Part shown: one piece after another, positions 24,277 through 34,825 of the stretch
Layout: the number at the start of each line of letters is the position of its first letter
How positions within the stretch are numbered: the first letter of the stretch is position 1
Assembly: GCF_037975245.1 (NCBI RefSeq)
Contig: NC_092567.1
Span: 19,662,876-19,726,875, forward strand
Reading direction: 5' to 3'
Origin: Apostichopus japonicus
Taxonomy: Eukaryota > Echinodermata > Holothuroidea > Aspidochirotida > Stichopodidae
DNA length: 64,000 nt
The notes under the pieces: model-generated
What the model saw: the letters and a program-made list of their open reading frames with translations, nothing else
Database searches by the model: none
Told to the model about the DNA's origin: nothing
Translations under genes and position numbers: made by a program

Positions 24277-25464
24277 CTGCAGTACCCTTTGACATGGTGT
24301 CATAACGTACTAAAGATACAGTTTGTCTTATTTGCACACATGAATGGTAAATATCTTTGTAATGAAAACTTTACAACTTGAATGAACAAATTTAACTTGA
24401 CATGCCATATAAATGAGTCTAAAAACTTTAAAGCACAGTTGCATAATTTACAATGAAACTTGAATTTAAATATGGGCATGTAACTGTTCATTAAGTACCT
24501 CATTGCTTAATACTGTACCTGATAACAAAAATGGTTCCTCCATTTGTAGGTCTTGGGTGACCGATATCAACTTCAAACACTGGCTAAAATATTAGGAAGC
24601 AGCTACAGGTATCCACTTATACTGTAGCATCCCTATAACAGTACAACAACAATGTTGTTTACTGTAGCTGTTTGCAGGGCTTGGGTGACCATTCATTAAG
24701 TGCAGGTATTGCTTATCTAGTTAGTGAGTTGCTAGGCAATATTTGCCATTGTTATGTGATAACGCAATTTCCATGGCTTTTTGTATGCACTATGTATGCA
24801 TAGTTAAATTGTACATCATAGGCTGGAGCAAGTTTTAGAGATTTTATGATCCATGCAATATAACCAGAACTACACTGTATGGCAGTACAGTACAGTATGA
24901 TGTAATGTATGATTACAGTATTTAGTTACAAATTCACTGACATAATCACTTAATATTAACCTCACTGACCTTTCATTTATTTTGCAGACCAATTGTGCAT
25001 ACTTGATTTTAAATTGGAGAGTACTACCTGCATAATTAGTACACAGACAGAACTTATGAGCCGTGTGTATTTAAACTTGTAAACTTGCAGGAAATTTTGA
25101 AAATGGAACCAGGTCACCAGTGTTGATCCTAAATTGCAGCTTATTGCTAAAATTTCAAATTGTTTCAAATTGCAATACATTTCTGGAAATTACTGACCCT
25201 TCAAATATTCCCATGCAGATATATTGAGAACCGGCCTAAACAGAGAACTACAGGGGTCAGTGATAAAACAAAAGAACAATTTGAGTTTTGTATTAAAACC
25301 CCCAAAAATGGTTAGATTTGGCAGATCATGACTGACCATTATTTGACTGTCTAGCATATTTGACAGTAACACTGATGAATTTTAAAATCACAATTAGACA
25401 AAATTAGACAATTGGTCAAAATCAAACCGCAAGTTAGATATTTCTTTCCATTTAATTACTCATG

Positions 25465-25530
25465 ATGTAAAAGCGAGCGAGCCTGACATTTCGATCCTAG
25501 CAGGATCTTCTTTAGACGCTTTTAAGTTCT
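25465..25530 (-). mobile_element. Penelope-like element 3'-end relic, second copy
   Basis: On the minus strand AAGAAGATCCTGCTAGGATC, GAAATGTCAGGC and CTTTTACAT match the tail of the element at 11303-11360. The hammerhead-like core is altered (CTAAAGA instead of CTGAAGA). Confidence 0.6.
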
Positions 25531-25914
25531 ATGTCATTGCATTTATTTACTACCCTAGATTTATATTTACATTTTAGATACAGGGTTTACTACTGTATTT
25601 GTTTTTTTTAACAATCCATGGTTGTACTATACAGTAAAACAGTTTAGCACATGATGTACACAATGGGCTTTTCAGTGAAACTCTGTGGTATCAATTAGTG
25701 AAAGAAATCTGATTGAGTAAAGAGCTCTTTCATCGAGCAGGTTGTCGCTGTTTTGTGACATATTATTGATCTGAAAGCCTAGTATGATGCTATAAGTGTA
25801 TATTGGTATTGATTATTGACAACTCTGGGTACAAGGTTTATCACAAGTTAAGAACAGTCCAGGAATAGGCTCTCTGAATACTATACACAAGGTACAACAA
25901 CCTGTGAGGGCATG

Positions 25915-26790
25915 GACACTCACTGGTGTGTCATTGAATGGTCACTAATTATGGTGCATCACACTGTACTGACATTACAGGGCGCTGGCTATAACACTGC
26001 ACTTTGGTAAATAGCTCACGGTCACTGAGGTGTCCTCACTGTACGCTCATTGTGTACATATGTGCATGTGTATTGTCATCACATGTGGTCAATGGCATAC
26101 ATTAAATACTGGACAGTTGGCTACAGCTGATGGTCACTGGGATGTCATGCTATTAAGGTCATTGTACTATACCGTCACTGGTGGTGTGTCACAAGTCTAC
26201 ATTATCATTATATGGTCCCTGGCATGTCATGTATGAAAAACTACATTATACTGTACCTCATGGTCACTATGTACAGTGTGATGTTGCACTAAGGAGTGTC
26301 AGCTCAGTGTTTAACGCCGGTGCCTTCCAATCATAAGGTCCCAAGTTCGAGACACTCCAAGATTAATGTATGTCGTCCAGTTACAGAGTTGTTGACAATT
26401 GACAATTCATAATCATCAACGTTAAATATGAATCTAAGAGACTGACTTCGGTCAGCTTGCGGCTTTGATAAGCCAATGAGGCTTCTTCGCGAGTTCCTGC
26501 TTGCAGGAAGATCTAAAATACATGTTTACATATGCACTGCCACTGAATGTGTTACACTAGATTGTCACTACATGTATGGCCACTAGCATGTCACACAGTT
26601 AGAGCTGTCACAGCGGGATCAACGGTGTGGGATGTTGTATACTGTCACTGTAAGGTACACCGGTGTGTCACACTGTCACTGTACATAGTCAATGGAATGT
26701 GAGCTGCAGCTACATGACAGCATGGTCACTGATATGGCCATGTACATCAAGTTACTGGTAGTGAATGAAAGTATCATGTTAATGTACACT
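25915..26790. repeat. Degenerate GTCACTGG/GTGTCA minisatellite, interrupted by a SINE
   Basis: Words such as GGTCACTG, ACTGGTGTGTCA and GGCATGTCATG recur about every 30-45 bp on both sides of the SINE at 26293-26517 (for example 25918, 26021, 26134, 26174, 26577, 26644, 26729). It appears to be an old tandem array into which the SINE inserted. Confidence 0.55.
26293..26517 (+). mobile_element. tRNA-derived SINE
   Basis: An A-box-like TCAGCTCAGTGTTTAACG and a B-box-like GGTCCCAAGTTCGAGACAC are spaced as in a tRNA head. A body follows with GGCTTTGATAAGCC and a terminal hairpin TCCTGCTTGCAGGAAGATC, ending in an A-rich tail near 26517. There is no coding capacity. Confidence 0.6.
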
Positions 26791-29470
26791 ACTCCCATGA
26801 CCAGTTTGAAGGTATGCCAAACAGCATCACATGTATGCAGGGTTCATATGGAGTTGACAGTTTCATGAACTCGTCCACAGTTTGTGTACATGACGGAAAC
26901 TAAAATATATTGAGAATAGATTTGTTAAAACACATACAAGACAGCTTTACATAATTTTATTACAAGTGTCATTTGTGTAGCAAATTTATCATTTTTTCTT
27001 GATCCTGTCCCTCTCTTCTTCATCTAAACAAAGATAAAATTCATTCCTGTCAATTACTTTTGATAAATATTACAGTATTTAACCGAAATCTCCTACCCTC
27101 TGTAAACTTTCTGCCCTCTGAAATCTAACAGGAGATCCCTTCTTTTCTTTTCTTTTTTGCCCAATCATGGGGAATGATGACAGAACTATTGCACAAAACT
27201 AACATTTTACCTTGAATTTCTTTAGCATCCAATTTCAGCTAAATTCCTCAATTTAAGTCACACTGGTGGATAAAGTCTGCAATCAACAAGTACGTGTACT
27301 CGCAACATGAGAAACTGATACATTTATTTCAGGGACAAATTTCACAGCCTTCAGAACTGCTACATGTTTCTGAACCGTGAATTATTACAAACATATGTTT
27401 CTATATTCAACCAATATGAGCATTTCTTGGAGACTACTGCACTATAAGCCAAGAAGAACGTTCAGCATGAGTGCATATATATCTGCACTCTACTGCGATA
27501 AATCTGACTGCAGAGAGACCTTCTGGGATTAACTTTAGAGGACACAGATCAATCCATCATACTGTACTTAGCTTACTGTACTGTATATATGACAGCTAGA
27601 TCTTTGTGAAGAGCAACTGGCAAACTTGCTATAAAGCAAGATCTTGTTCTGTTTTGGAGATCTATCCTAGTTTAAAGGTAATGTAGACCAGGGAGCTGTC
27701 ATTTTGTAAATCTGAGAAGTCATAATGCCATTAGGATAAATAAACCTTTTTATTTTTGCTCTCTGGTTTGCTGTTAAAGGCATTGAAGACTCGCCCCAAA
27801 CTGCGTGCCGCGCTCTGAAAAAGTTAACTTTCTGTACTTGCAAGTGAAGTTTTCTTCTTGTCAGTACACACTGCAGACAGTAATGAAACATGATACCTTG
27901 TTATCTTTTATCTAGACCTGAGATGTCCATGCTGCTATGTACACTGTGTTGTGGGTATTGACTGTAGCTGTATGTATTGACTGTACACTAGTGTCTAATT
28001 ACTGACAGATTAGCAAGCTGTGTGTGTATTTTCTGGGATCGATGGTGGTGTTTAACACTTCTGTTACACCTCATTCAAAACAAGGTCAGATTACCGGCAT
28101 GAGACTTTTCTTTGTGCGCGAGGTCTTCACATAACACAGAGAGAAACGAAACATAATTGGCTGGATGATGTCATATAAATAGATTTGATCAAGTCTTCAT
28201 CCTTGTGTGTGGAAACAAATGAGTGGTAAAATGAAAGGAAATAGGGATGAGAGGATTTCAGGCTATGAAGATAAACTCTGAGGGGCGTAACCATTTGATG
28301 TAATTACTAAATATGGAGGTGAAGAGAAAGGAAATTGGATGAGGAAAAAACCTTTGAATGTGGATATATTATAAAGGATATTAAGAGAGGTTCGCAGGCA
28401 GGGAGAAGGATGAAAGCGGGAGGAGGTTAATTCATGGGAACGACAGTTCATCTGTGTCTCTTTTAGTCTGACTACAAACTATGACAAGTTGACTCCACAA
28501 CAGCCTACAGATCTAGGTCTTCCTTAGGCCTGATGTACAACAGGCCCAGCCTATGTCTACCGCAGACTTGCCTAACACAAAACTTACTTTTGTAAGGTAG
28601 CTAGGATACAAGTAAAACCTATATATACTACATCAGTGCAGGTATACAGATTACTTAGCCTAGCCTGGTTTCTTATATCAAGTCTTCAAATAAATAATAG
28701 TTGGTTGAATAAATCCAATTAACTTAGGCTAATTGTTTATTAAAATGTCCAATTCTGATTGACGTTTTAAATGACCGATTTTGTGGATTTTGCGGGCCTA
28801 GGTAGAATAAGGCGAAACAATATACAGTGCAACAGTGCATACACAATGCCCAGACAATTGTTATCTTTCTGCCATACAAAATGTGCTTTACCGCAATGGC
28901 GGTAACATGAGGGAATGGCACTTTTTCTATGGCGGAAAGAGCACATTTTCTATGACGGAAAGTACTGTACCGATGGCAGAATGACACGGCCCCCTAGCAT
29001 TATGGCTAAATGTTGCCTAGCTATGCTACATCAGTCTCCTGTATAAAGTGTGGTTGGACTGGACAGGGGTTGACCCTAACTGAACTAAGTTCTAAAGTCG
29101 GTCTAGGCTTATGGCTACCTTAGTTAGGCCTAGACCAATGCTGTTGTCATGTCACAATGACAGTTATATTCATACTGTAGGCTACCCTTTTGATAGTTAT
29201 ATCAAAATGGTTACGGTTATCCTAACGGCACGAGTTGTCAGTACTTTTGTATCAATGTTGCTTTTATTATAAAAATTTACAGAACTCTCTTTAAGTTACA
29301 CATAGGCTACAAGGTTATAAATATAAGTAGCCTACATTACATTATTGCTTGGTAACACTATAGCCATGGCATATGACAGACGGCTCCGTACGTACTGAAC
29401 TGTCACAGTAAAGTCAAAGCTCAGTCAAACGTCCAAAACAATGCAGAAAAACAGTTGTTCATCCCCTGAC

Positions 29471-29760
29471 ACTTACCTATATCTACGAAACGGGTTATTT
29501 TTATCAATCAAACAACCTTACCATCCAAGAATATCTGGTTCTAAGCACGAATCCAAATCCAGCATAAAATCTTAGGTTCAAGTTTCTGGACATATAATAC
29601 GTTAGCCAACCTTACTGCATGATAGGCAGAAACATATACAGCTGTGTTGCGGTTTATCCAATCGATCCTGGAGTGAAACTGTGGGTGTTGGTAATATGTA
29701 TATAGTACGTACGGACCGGACATATGCACACATGCTGTAGTAGTGTCTCTTCTTGCGCAT
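29471..29760 (-). promoter_or_regulatory. MADD: Possible MADD 5' untranslated exon / promoter zone
   Basis: On the minus strand a consensus donor ATAG|GTAAGT sits at 29480-29471, in sequence where CpG frequency starts to rise. A plausible acceptor TTAATTCAG lies about 50 nt upstream of the MADD ATG. An untranslated first exon here spliced to the ATG exon would fit, but only transcript data can show it. Confidence 0.2.
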
Positions 29761-30577
29761 AAATTATCAAAACAAGAACGAAATTTGGAGGGCGTGAGTG
29801 AAAAATACTGCGAGTTTAACTTAGTGAGAATTGACTTGGGTGTTTATACTTGTCCCAGGCAACCACCGAAGTTGCCCTTGTTAATCGGAAGTTTAGGACT
29901 CTAACTTGATATAAATGGATTTTTAGCGCTTGAAATAACAGTTTGTTAATTAATCGCTCCTCTTTTTCTCTTGGAATTTACCAAGAGCTAAATATAATGG
30001 ATGCAGACGAAAGGGTTAAGACAGTAAAATTATGTAAAGGAAACCTATTATATTACCATGTTTCATTTTTTTCCCCTCAAAATAAATAGTTTGATGCAAA
30101 ATTTAACATCATCAGTATTGCCACCACGTTACCAACTAGGTCATCAACCAAAATAATAGTGACTCGTTCTCAAATTTCAAGATAAACAATTTTTAGCATG
30201 CCTGAAAAGTTGATCCCAATATTGATGAGCTTTAAAGTGGCCATGACACGAAAATTTCAAAGTCCTATATTTTTGGGATCCATCAAAGAATGTTCTCTAG
30301 AACATGTATCAACCAATCTGCCAGTTTAAAACTTGATTTTTCAAGTCGAAAATTGAGAATGAATTTACCCTTTTCGGCGTTTGAAACTTTGTTTACTCGA
30401 AAATTTTCCGATTCGCATGACGTCATGTGACGTCACGTTTTGAACACATTTGTTGTCGCTGTTACGATCCTCCGAACATACCATTCACGTACACAGTAGA
30501 CAAGTACACATACCACTAGTAGTTACTAAACAAAACACCGATCACAAGTGCGATATCAAATCAAAATTTCCTGTGAA

Positions 30578-30852
30578 ATGGCGGATCCAGAACCAATTGT
30601 GGCAACCGAAGTTCAAAGTGATAATGGTTCTTCACTAGGCAGTGAAACTGGGCTATAATTAGAGTGCCCTTTCTCATATTCGAAGCAGAGAGTGAAGGCG
30701 ATGATCATTCCAATATTGAACCGAACGTTGAGGGTGGAGCGGAGGTGTTAGAACCGTATCAGTTCGAGCCTGTTAAACGAGCCGAAATTGAAGCTCCACA
30801 ACATATCGAAGAAGAAATCCGTTCGAAACCATTGCAAGGAACATACAACGTG
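30578..30852 (+). pseudogene. P2X7-intracellular-domain-like protein, exon 1 relic
   Basis: The ATG at 30578 opens MADPEPIVATEVQSDNGSS, which runs into a stop. The adjacent frame continues with an acidic stretch and LEPYQFEPVKRAEI, followed by HIEEEIRSKPLQGTYNV up to the donor GTAAGA at 30853. A PYxFEP motif near the N-terminus is seen in the P2X7-like intracellular-domain proteins that are abundant in fish and invertebrates. It is broken by at least one frameshift. Confidence 0.5.
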
Positions 30853-31278
30853 GTAAGAATTTATTAACGAAGGATTTAAAAACAAAATCCAGTCCATTTT
30901 GTGCATGTGTTGTTGGAATTCGCGGAACACCCTAAACCGTATGGTGCGTTGTGTTACGGTAACTTACAACCGATATGTAGAGTGTGTAGTACTAGTAGGG
31001 TTGGTTGCATACTGAAAGTTTGGCTCGGGGATGTAAGTTGCATTATGCAGCCATGCTAGGTAGGCATATGTGTTATTTCATACTCATTATTACTTGGCTA
31101 GTACTTTGGCCTGGAGTTTTGCAAATCAATTTTCTGAAACAAAAGAATGTTTCATGATACACGGAAGGTGTAAAATTACAACAAATGTAACCATAACTGT
31201 ACATTGTATGCCTGCTTGATATTGTGGACATCATGGCCAACATTAATACATTTTGAACTTTCATAAATTTTTTCCCAG

Positions 31279-31465
31279 GCAGTACAGATACATAGCCTAC
31301 GGTCAACAGGTTCAATGATACTTGGGGTTCCTAGCAAGACAAGTCAGGGTTGTGCTACCATCATGTGCAGTCCAAAGGATCAGAAGTGATTTTCCAGCCA
31401 ATGGTCATTACACTGGATTCAAGTTGCCAGGAGAAAACTCATTGTATAGGAAGCCTTGGTTGAGA
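31279..31465 (+). pseudogene. P2X7-intracellular-domain-like protein, C-terminal exon relic
   Basis: After the acceptor TTTTTTCCCAG the frame reads QYRYIAYGQQVQ, a TGA stop, then YLGFLARQVRVVLPSCAVQR and IRSDFP...GHYTGFKLP. The VVLPSCAVxxIR...YxGFK block is the C-terminal signature of P2X7-intracellular-type domains, here without any channel part. The TGA falls where the family usually has tryptophan. The cysteine-rich centre of the domain, expected between this exon and 30852, is missing. Confidence 0.65.
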
Positions 31466-32814
31466 AATTCCTCCAGAAACACCTTTTCTAAACTACGATT
31501 GTGTTGGATTATCAATCCGTCAGGGTTCCCTCAGTGTTGATATATTGAAATTCAAGACTTTTAATTCAGGATGAAAAGGTTATTTTCCAGACCCAACATC
31601 AACAATGAAAGAAAAGGCATGTTTTGAAGCATTTGGACACAAGTATTGGCGTGACCGTGATGTCATATAATATGTGCATAAGGGAACGGGCATTGACCTT
31701 TTTAGGGGCATTTACCTCCCAGACGTTTGATTCGTACCTTTAATCTGGAAGCCAAAATATCCATATCACCAATGATATTTGACAGAAAAGTCATAATAAA
31801 GACCAATGGAGGCAGCAGAACTCTTGAATGTTTAGACTTTGTTTCTTCAGCAGCAGTTGGTTTGTTTTGTAGTCTTTCTTCAAAAACTCAGCTGTACACC
31901 CTGTTAATGGTCTTCGATTGTTTTAATGCGTGTGATGCTGTGTTTCACATTGCCCATCAGTGTTGTACGTGTCGTCGTGCTTGTGTAACATTTTTGCATG
32001 TGAGTTATTCCGTGCAGTGTTTCTTGGTTTAAATAACCCTTTATTGTATTTGCTTCTGGATTATTCTAATTAATTTGTCATAACAACGATTGATAGCGAT
32101 GGACATGCAACTGCTTTGTAGGCTTAAAGCCAAAAAATTCATGTAAGTTGTTTTCTTTTAACCTCCTTTGATGTCACAAATTACATCAGTGTAATTTAAG
32201 AATGATAATGTTTATGGAAAGTACAGTTTTACTTTTAAGTCATATAATACAATGATTGTTGTTAATGTTAGTTCAGATTGTCCAGAATGACTGTCTAGAA
32301 CTGATGTTGAATAAATTTTGTTCAATGATTTAACACTTGAACTATGTGGTGTGAATTTTTGGCTCTGTGACTTTAAAATAAATCCCTTTGAGATTTAATT
32401 AAACACCCTTTGGAATAAAATCTTTTTACCTACCTATTTTGACCCATCCCCATTACCCCCACTCCCTCCACAACATAAAAAATGGTTTTCCTGGAATAGG
32501 AATAAGAAATTATTGCTATAACTAACTGATCCAGCATATTCCAGAAATAAATTGGGGCACTGAGATTTGTTCACAAGAAGATGTAACCCATCGCTTCTGA
32601 AGCTAACCTCATAGCTTTTTAGTATACAATAGAGCAATGAAGGGGGTGTTAATTTAGATGATACAGTAAAATCTCTTCGTCTATTGCGACTTCAGTGTAG
32701 TAACGCTAATACTATAGTACTACTAGTGCTCGGCACGCTACCTCCTAAGAATCGCCACTTGCCCCATTGGAGGTTTCCTGTTCCCCGATCTGGTCTTCAG
32801 AGTAGTTTTTTGTG

Positions 32815-33086
32815 GATTACTTGACAGAAGAATGACTCTTTTATGTCGAACCGTTAAAGTCCATTTGTTTTATTTCATAACAAAAAGGAGGGATCGTAGT
32901 ATGCTTCCGTGAAGTGTTCGCTTCATTCGGAGCTGCATACTGGCTAGGCCCAGTGAAATCGGCGCTGGTGTTGTGCACTAACTTGGTCATAATCGCCGTG
33001 TTTTTTTCGTCCTTCAGCCATCGATGAAGGCTAATTGCATGGGTAATGATATTTATGCAGCCCCCAACAACACAACGGACCGGCAT
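32815..33086 (-). pseudogene. THAP zinc-finger domain relic
   Basis: From the ATG at 33086 the frame starts MPVRCVVGGCIN, the typical MPxxC...GC opening of a THAP domain, then SLHRWLKDEK and ADFTGPSQY. The second zinc pair (CS...EHFTEAYYDPSF) is readable only in another frame and with an extra stop, so a small insertion has broken the domain. THAP domains are DNA-binding modules of P-element- and Kolobok-type transposases; this fits its place inside a TTAA-flanked element. Confidence 0.7.
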
Positions 33087-33447
33087 TTCTCTCGGATAGT
33101 TTACAACAGTTGTAAAACAAACTTGAAATTTCTAACGATATAGCGTAATACAGTGGTTGTTCTCTCAGTGTAAATGTGCGTGTACTGTATATGGAACGGT
33201 ATGATCGTCGCGCATCCGATACATGCCTGGGCTTTGCACGTGTGTTCCTAACATGACGTCATCATTGTCTTGTTGTGAAATCGCATTCTCAGATATCTAT
33301 TTTCGGATGCGAATATTAAAACGTTAATTACTAATTAGTCCTTGAGGTTTTCAAGGTGTTGAGGATAGTTTTGAACATAGATTTTCTCATACATTCAGAG
33401 GAAGTTACTCTCGATGAGTTGGATTTTTCGTGTCATGGCCTCTTTAA

Positions 33448-34620
33448 AGTAACAGTGTCCATTTGACTTATTCCATGTTGATAGCATGACATGGTCATTT
33501 CTAGCATTTAGGACTTCCTAGGTTAACTGGGCCTGTTTACTTCACCGGTATAAAATGTAGAAAAGGGTCACAAAGAGGAGTTTGTTCCAAACAACAAGCA
33601 CATCCACCCGGCCGTGTGATCCGTAAACCCCGATTATCATTACATCCCAGCTGTCAAGGCTGCTCCGATCGTGCCTGGTTGCTGTCTTAATTCGTTATTC
33701 TTGTATTTGATTTGTTCTGCAGCAAGTTTTACAACCGTGCCTGGTTTTTTCTTTTATTTGTTAATTTCACAACATGATGAAATTGAAGTCATAATAGCTC
33801 ACGGCATTAAATTTACCATAATATTATTGGCAGCAATGCGTTTATATTGCTACAGTTTATATGTCAATTGCAAACTGAAATAAACTAAAATATAAAACCA
33901 CATACAAACTAAAGAAAACACATTTTTGGGTCTGTCACAAATGCGGGGGAAGCAGTTGACTAGTTTGATCATCTTGATAGGATATATTCGCTCGATCAGA
34001 GCCAACATTGAGGTCGAAATTTATTCGATACTGCAGTTTGTGTGAGCGGGAAAACCGTTGTTTTGTTGAGACAGACAGACTTCTTCACAGGTAATTATTA
34101 TAATTTGGTTATCGGCTAAACTCCTTCGTCGTGAGGGACGACAGGTATAGACTATACTTAGTTACGGATATCAACGCCCCCGTAGTTTGAAACATGCGAG
34201 ATTTCTCAAGTTACAAGAGGCAGCTCGGAAATATGCCGTATGGAAGACTAAGTGTATATTAGAATGCAGCTGTGGACGAATATAATTTTGCCTTTTCTGA
34301 AAGTAATTAAATACCGTTGTTAAGAATCTGAAATCTAGACAATCAATGTTTTTCTTGCTAGAGGTGTAACGTTCATCTGTTATTATTCTGGTATGTAGCC
34401 TATTTCTTTCAAGAGATCACTCTATCATGAAGCTATTCCAGTTCCAGGATTGTAGGCTATGTAGCGGGAGGGGGCACTGGAAAGCGAAATACGGATGTCG
34501 AATGGTTGTTGGTAGCCCGTAAAAATCTAACAACATGTGCTTCAATTAGACTATTGGAAGCATTAGGCCACATATTTAGATATAGACTGCCTTCCCTGAG
34601 CACTAGCACTACTTACAGTA
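33448..34620. other. Intergenic, no recognisable gene
   Basis: Mixed sequence with moderate CpG. A short ORF at 33671-33883 is hydrophobic but has no supporting start context, splice sites or family resemblance. Confidence 0.5.
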
Positions 34621-34690
34621 GCATTGGGTTTCCTCTGGATATTGGCGCTATATAAATTTGCATTTATTATTATTATTATCATTATTATAA
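34621..34690 (+). mobile_element. SINE/LINE 3'-tail (GGCGCTATATAAAT + (ATT)n)
   Basis: GGATATTGGCGCTATATAAA followed by TTTGC and an ATT microsatellite is a 3'-end signature shared by many animal short retroposons. The 5' part could not be delimited. It abuts the tail of the inverted SINE at 34690-34825. Confidence 0.5.
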
Positions 34691-34825
34691 AGATATATAT
34701 AATTGAAATTGTAGTGAGTTGTAAAATCCAGAACAGTGAAAAAACTTCCAGCCTCCACCGGGATTCGAACCCGGGCCCCCCGCTTTATATGCGGACACCC
34801 TAAACACTAGGCTATGGACGCTATT
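34690..34825 (-). mobile_element. tRNA-derived SINE, family A copy 1
   Basis: On the minus strand the head (34821-34751) still folds as a tRNA: acceptor GCGTCCA/TGGAGGC (6 of 7 pairs), a D-arm-like GCCTAGTGTTTAGGGT, an anticodon arm CCGC-ATATAAA-GCGG and a T arm CCGGG-TTCGAAT-CCCGG. A short body follows (CTGGAAGTTTTTTCACTGTT, then ACAACTCACTACAATTTC) with an AT-rich tail. The same head and body recur at 60229-60360, showing it is a dispersed SINE and not a single tRNA gene. Confidence 0.85.

Larger units (their letters stand above)
30236..33443. mobile_element. 3.2-kb TTAA-flanked DNA transposon with THAP and P2X7C-like relics
   Basis: The left end is AGTGGCCATGACACGAAAA (30236-30254) and the right end, inverted, is AGAGGCCATGACACGAAAA (33425-33443). 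Both are directly flanked by TTAA (30232-30235 and 33444-33447). A second inverted match, ATGACGTCATGT, lies inside both ends (about 30418 and 33253), so the termini are imperfect long inverted repeats. TTAA duplications occur in Kolobok and piggyBac elements; the THAP relic favours Kolobok or a related group. The interior carries two decayed genes in opposite orientation, so this copy cannot encode its own transposase. Confidence 0.8.

Noticed and set aside
24019-24381. Repetitive LQPLNSI protein and its reverse-strand counterparts
   Set aside because: Direct product of a 21-bp minisatellite lacking stops in several frames.
34751-34821. Functional tRNA gene
   Set aside because: Has a SINE body attached and a second dispersed copy with the same body at 60229-60360.
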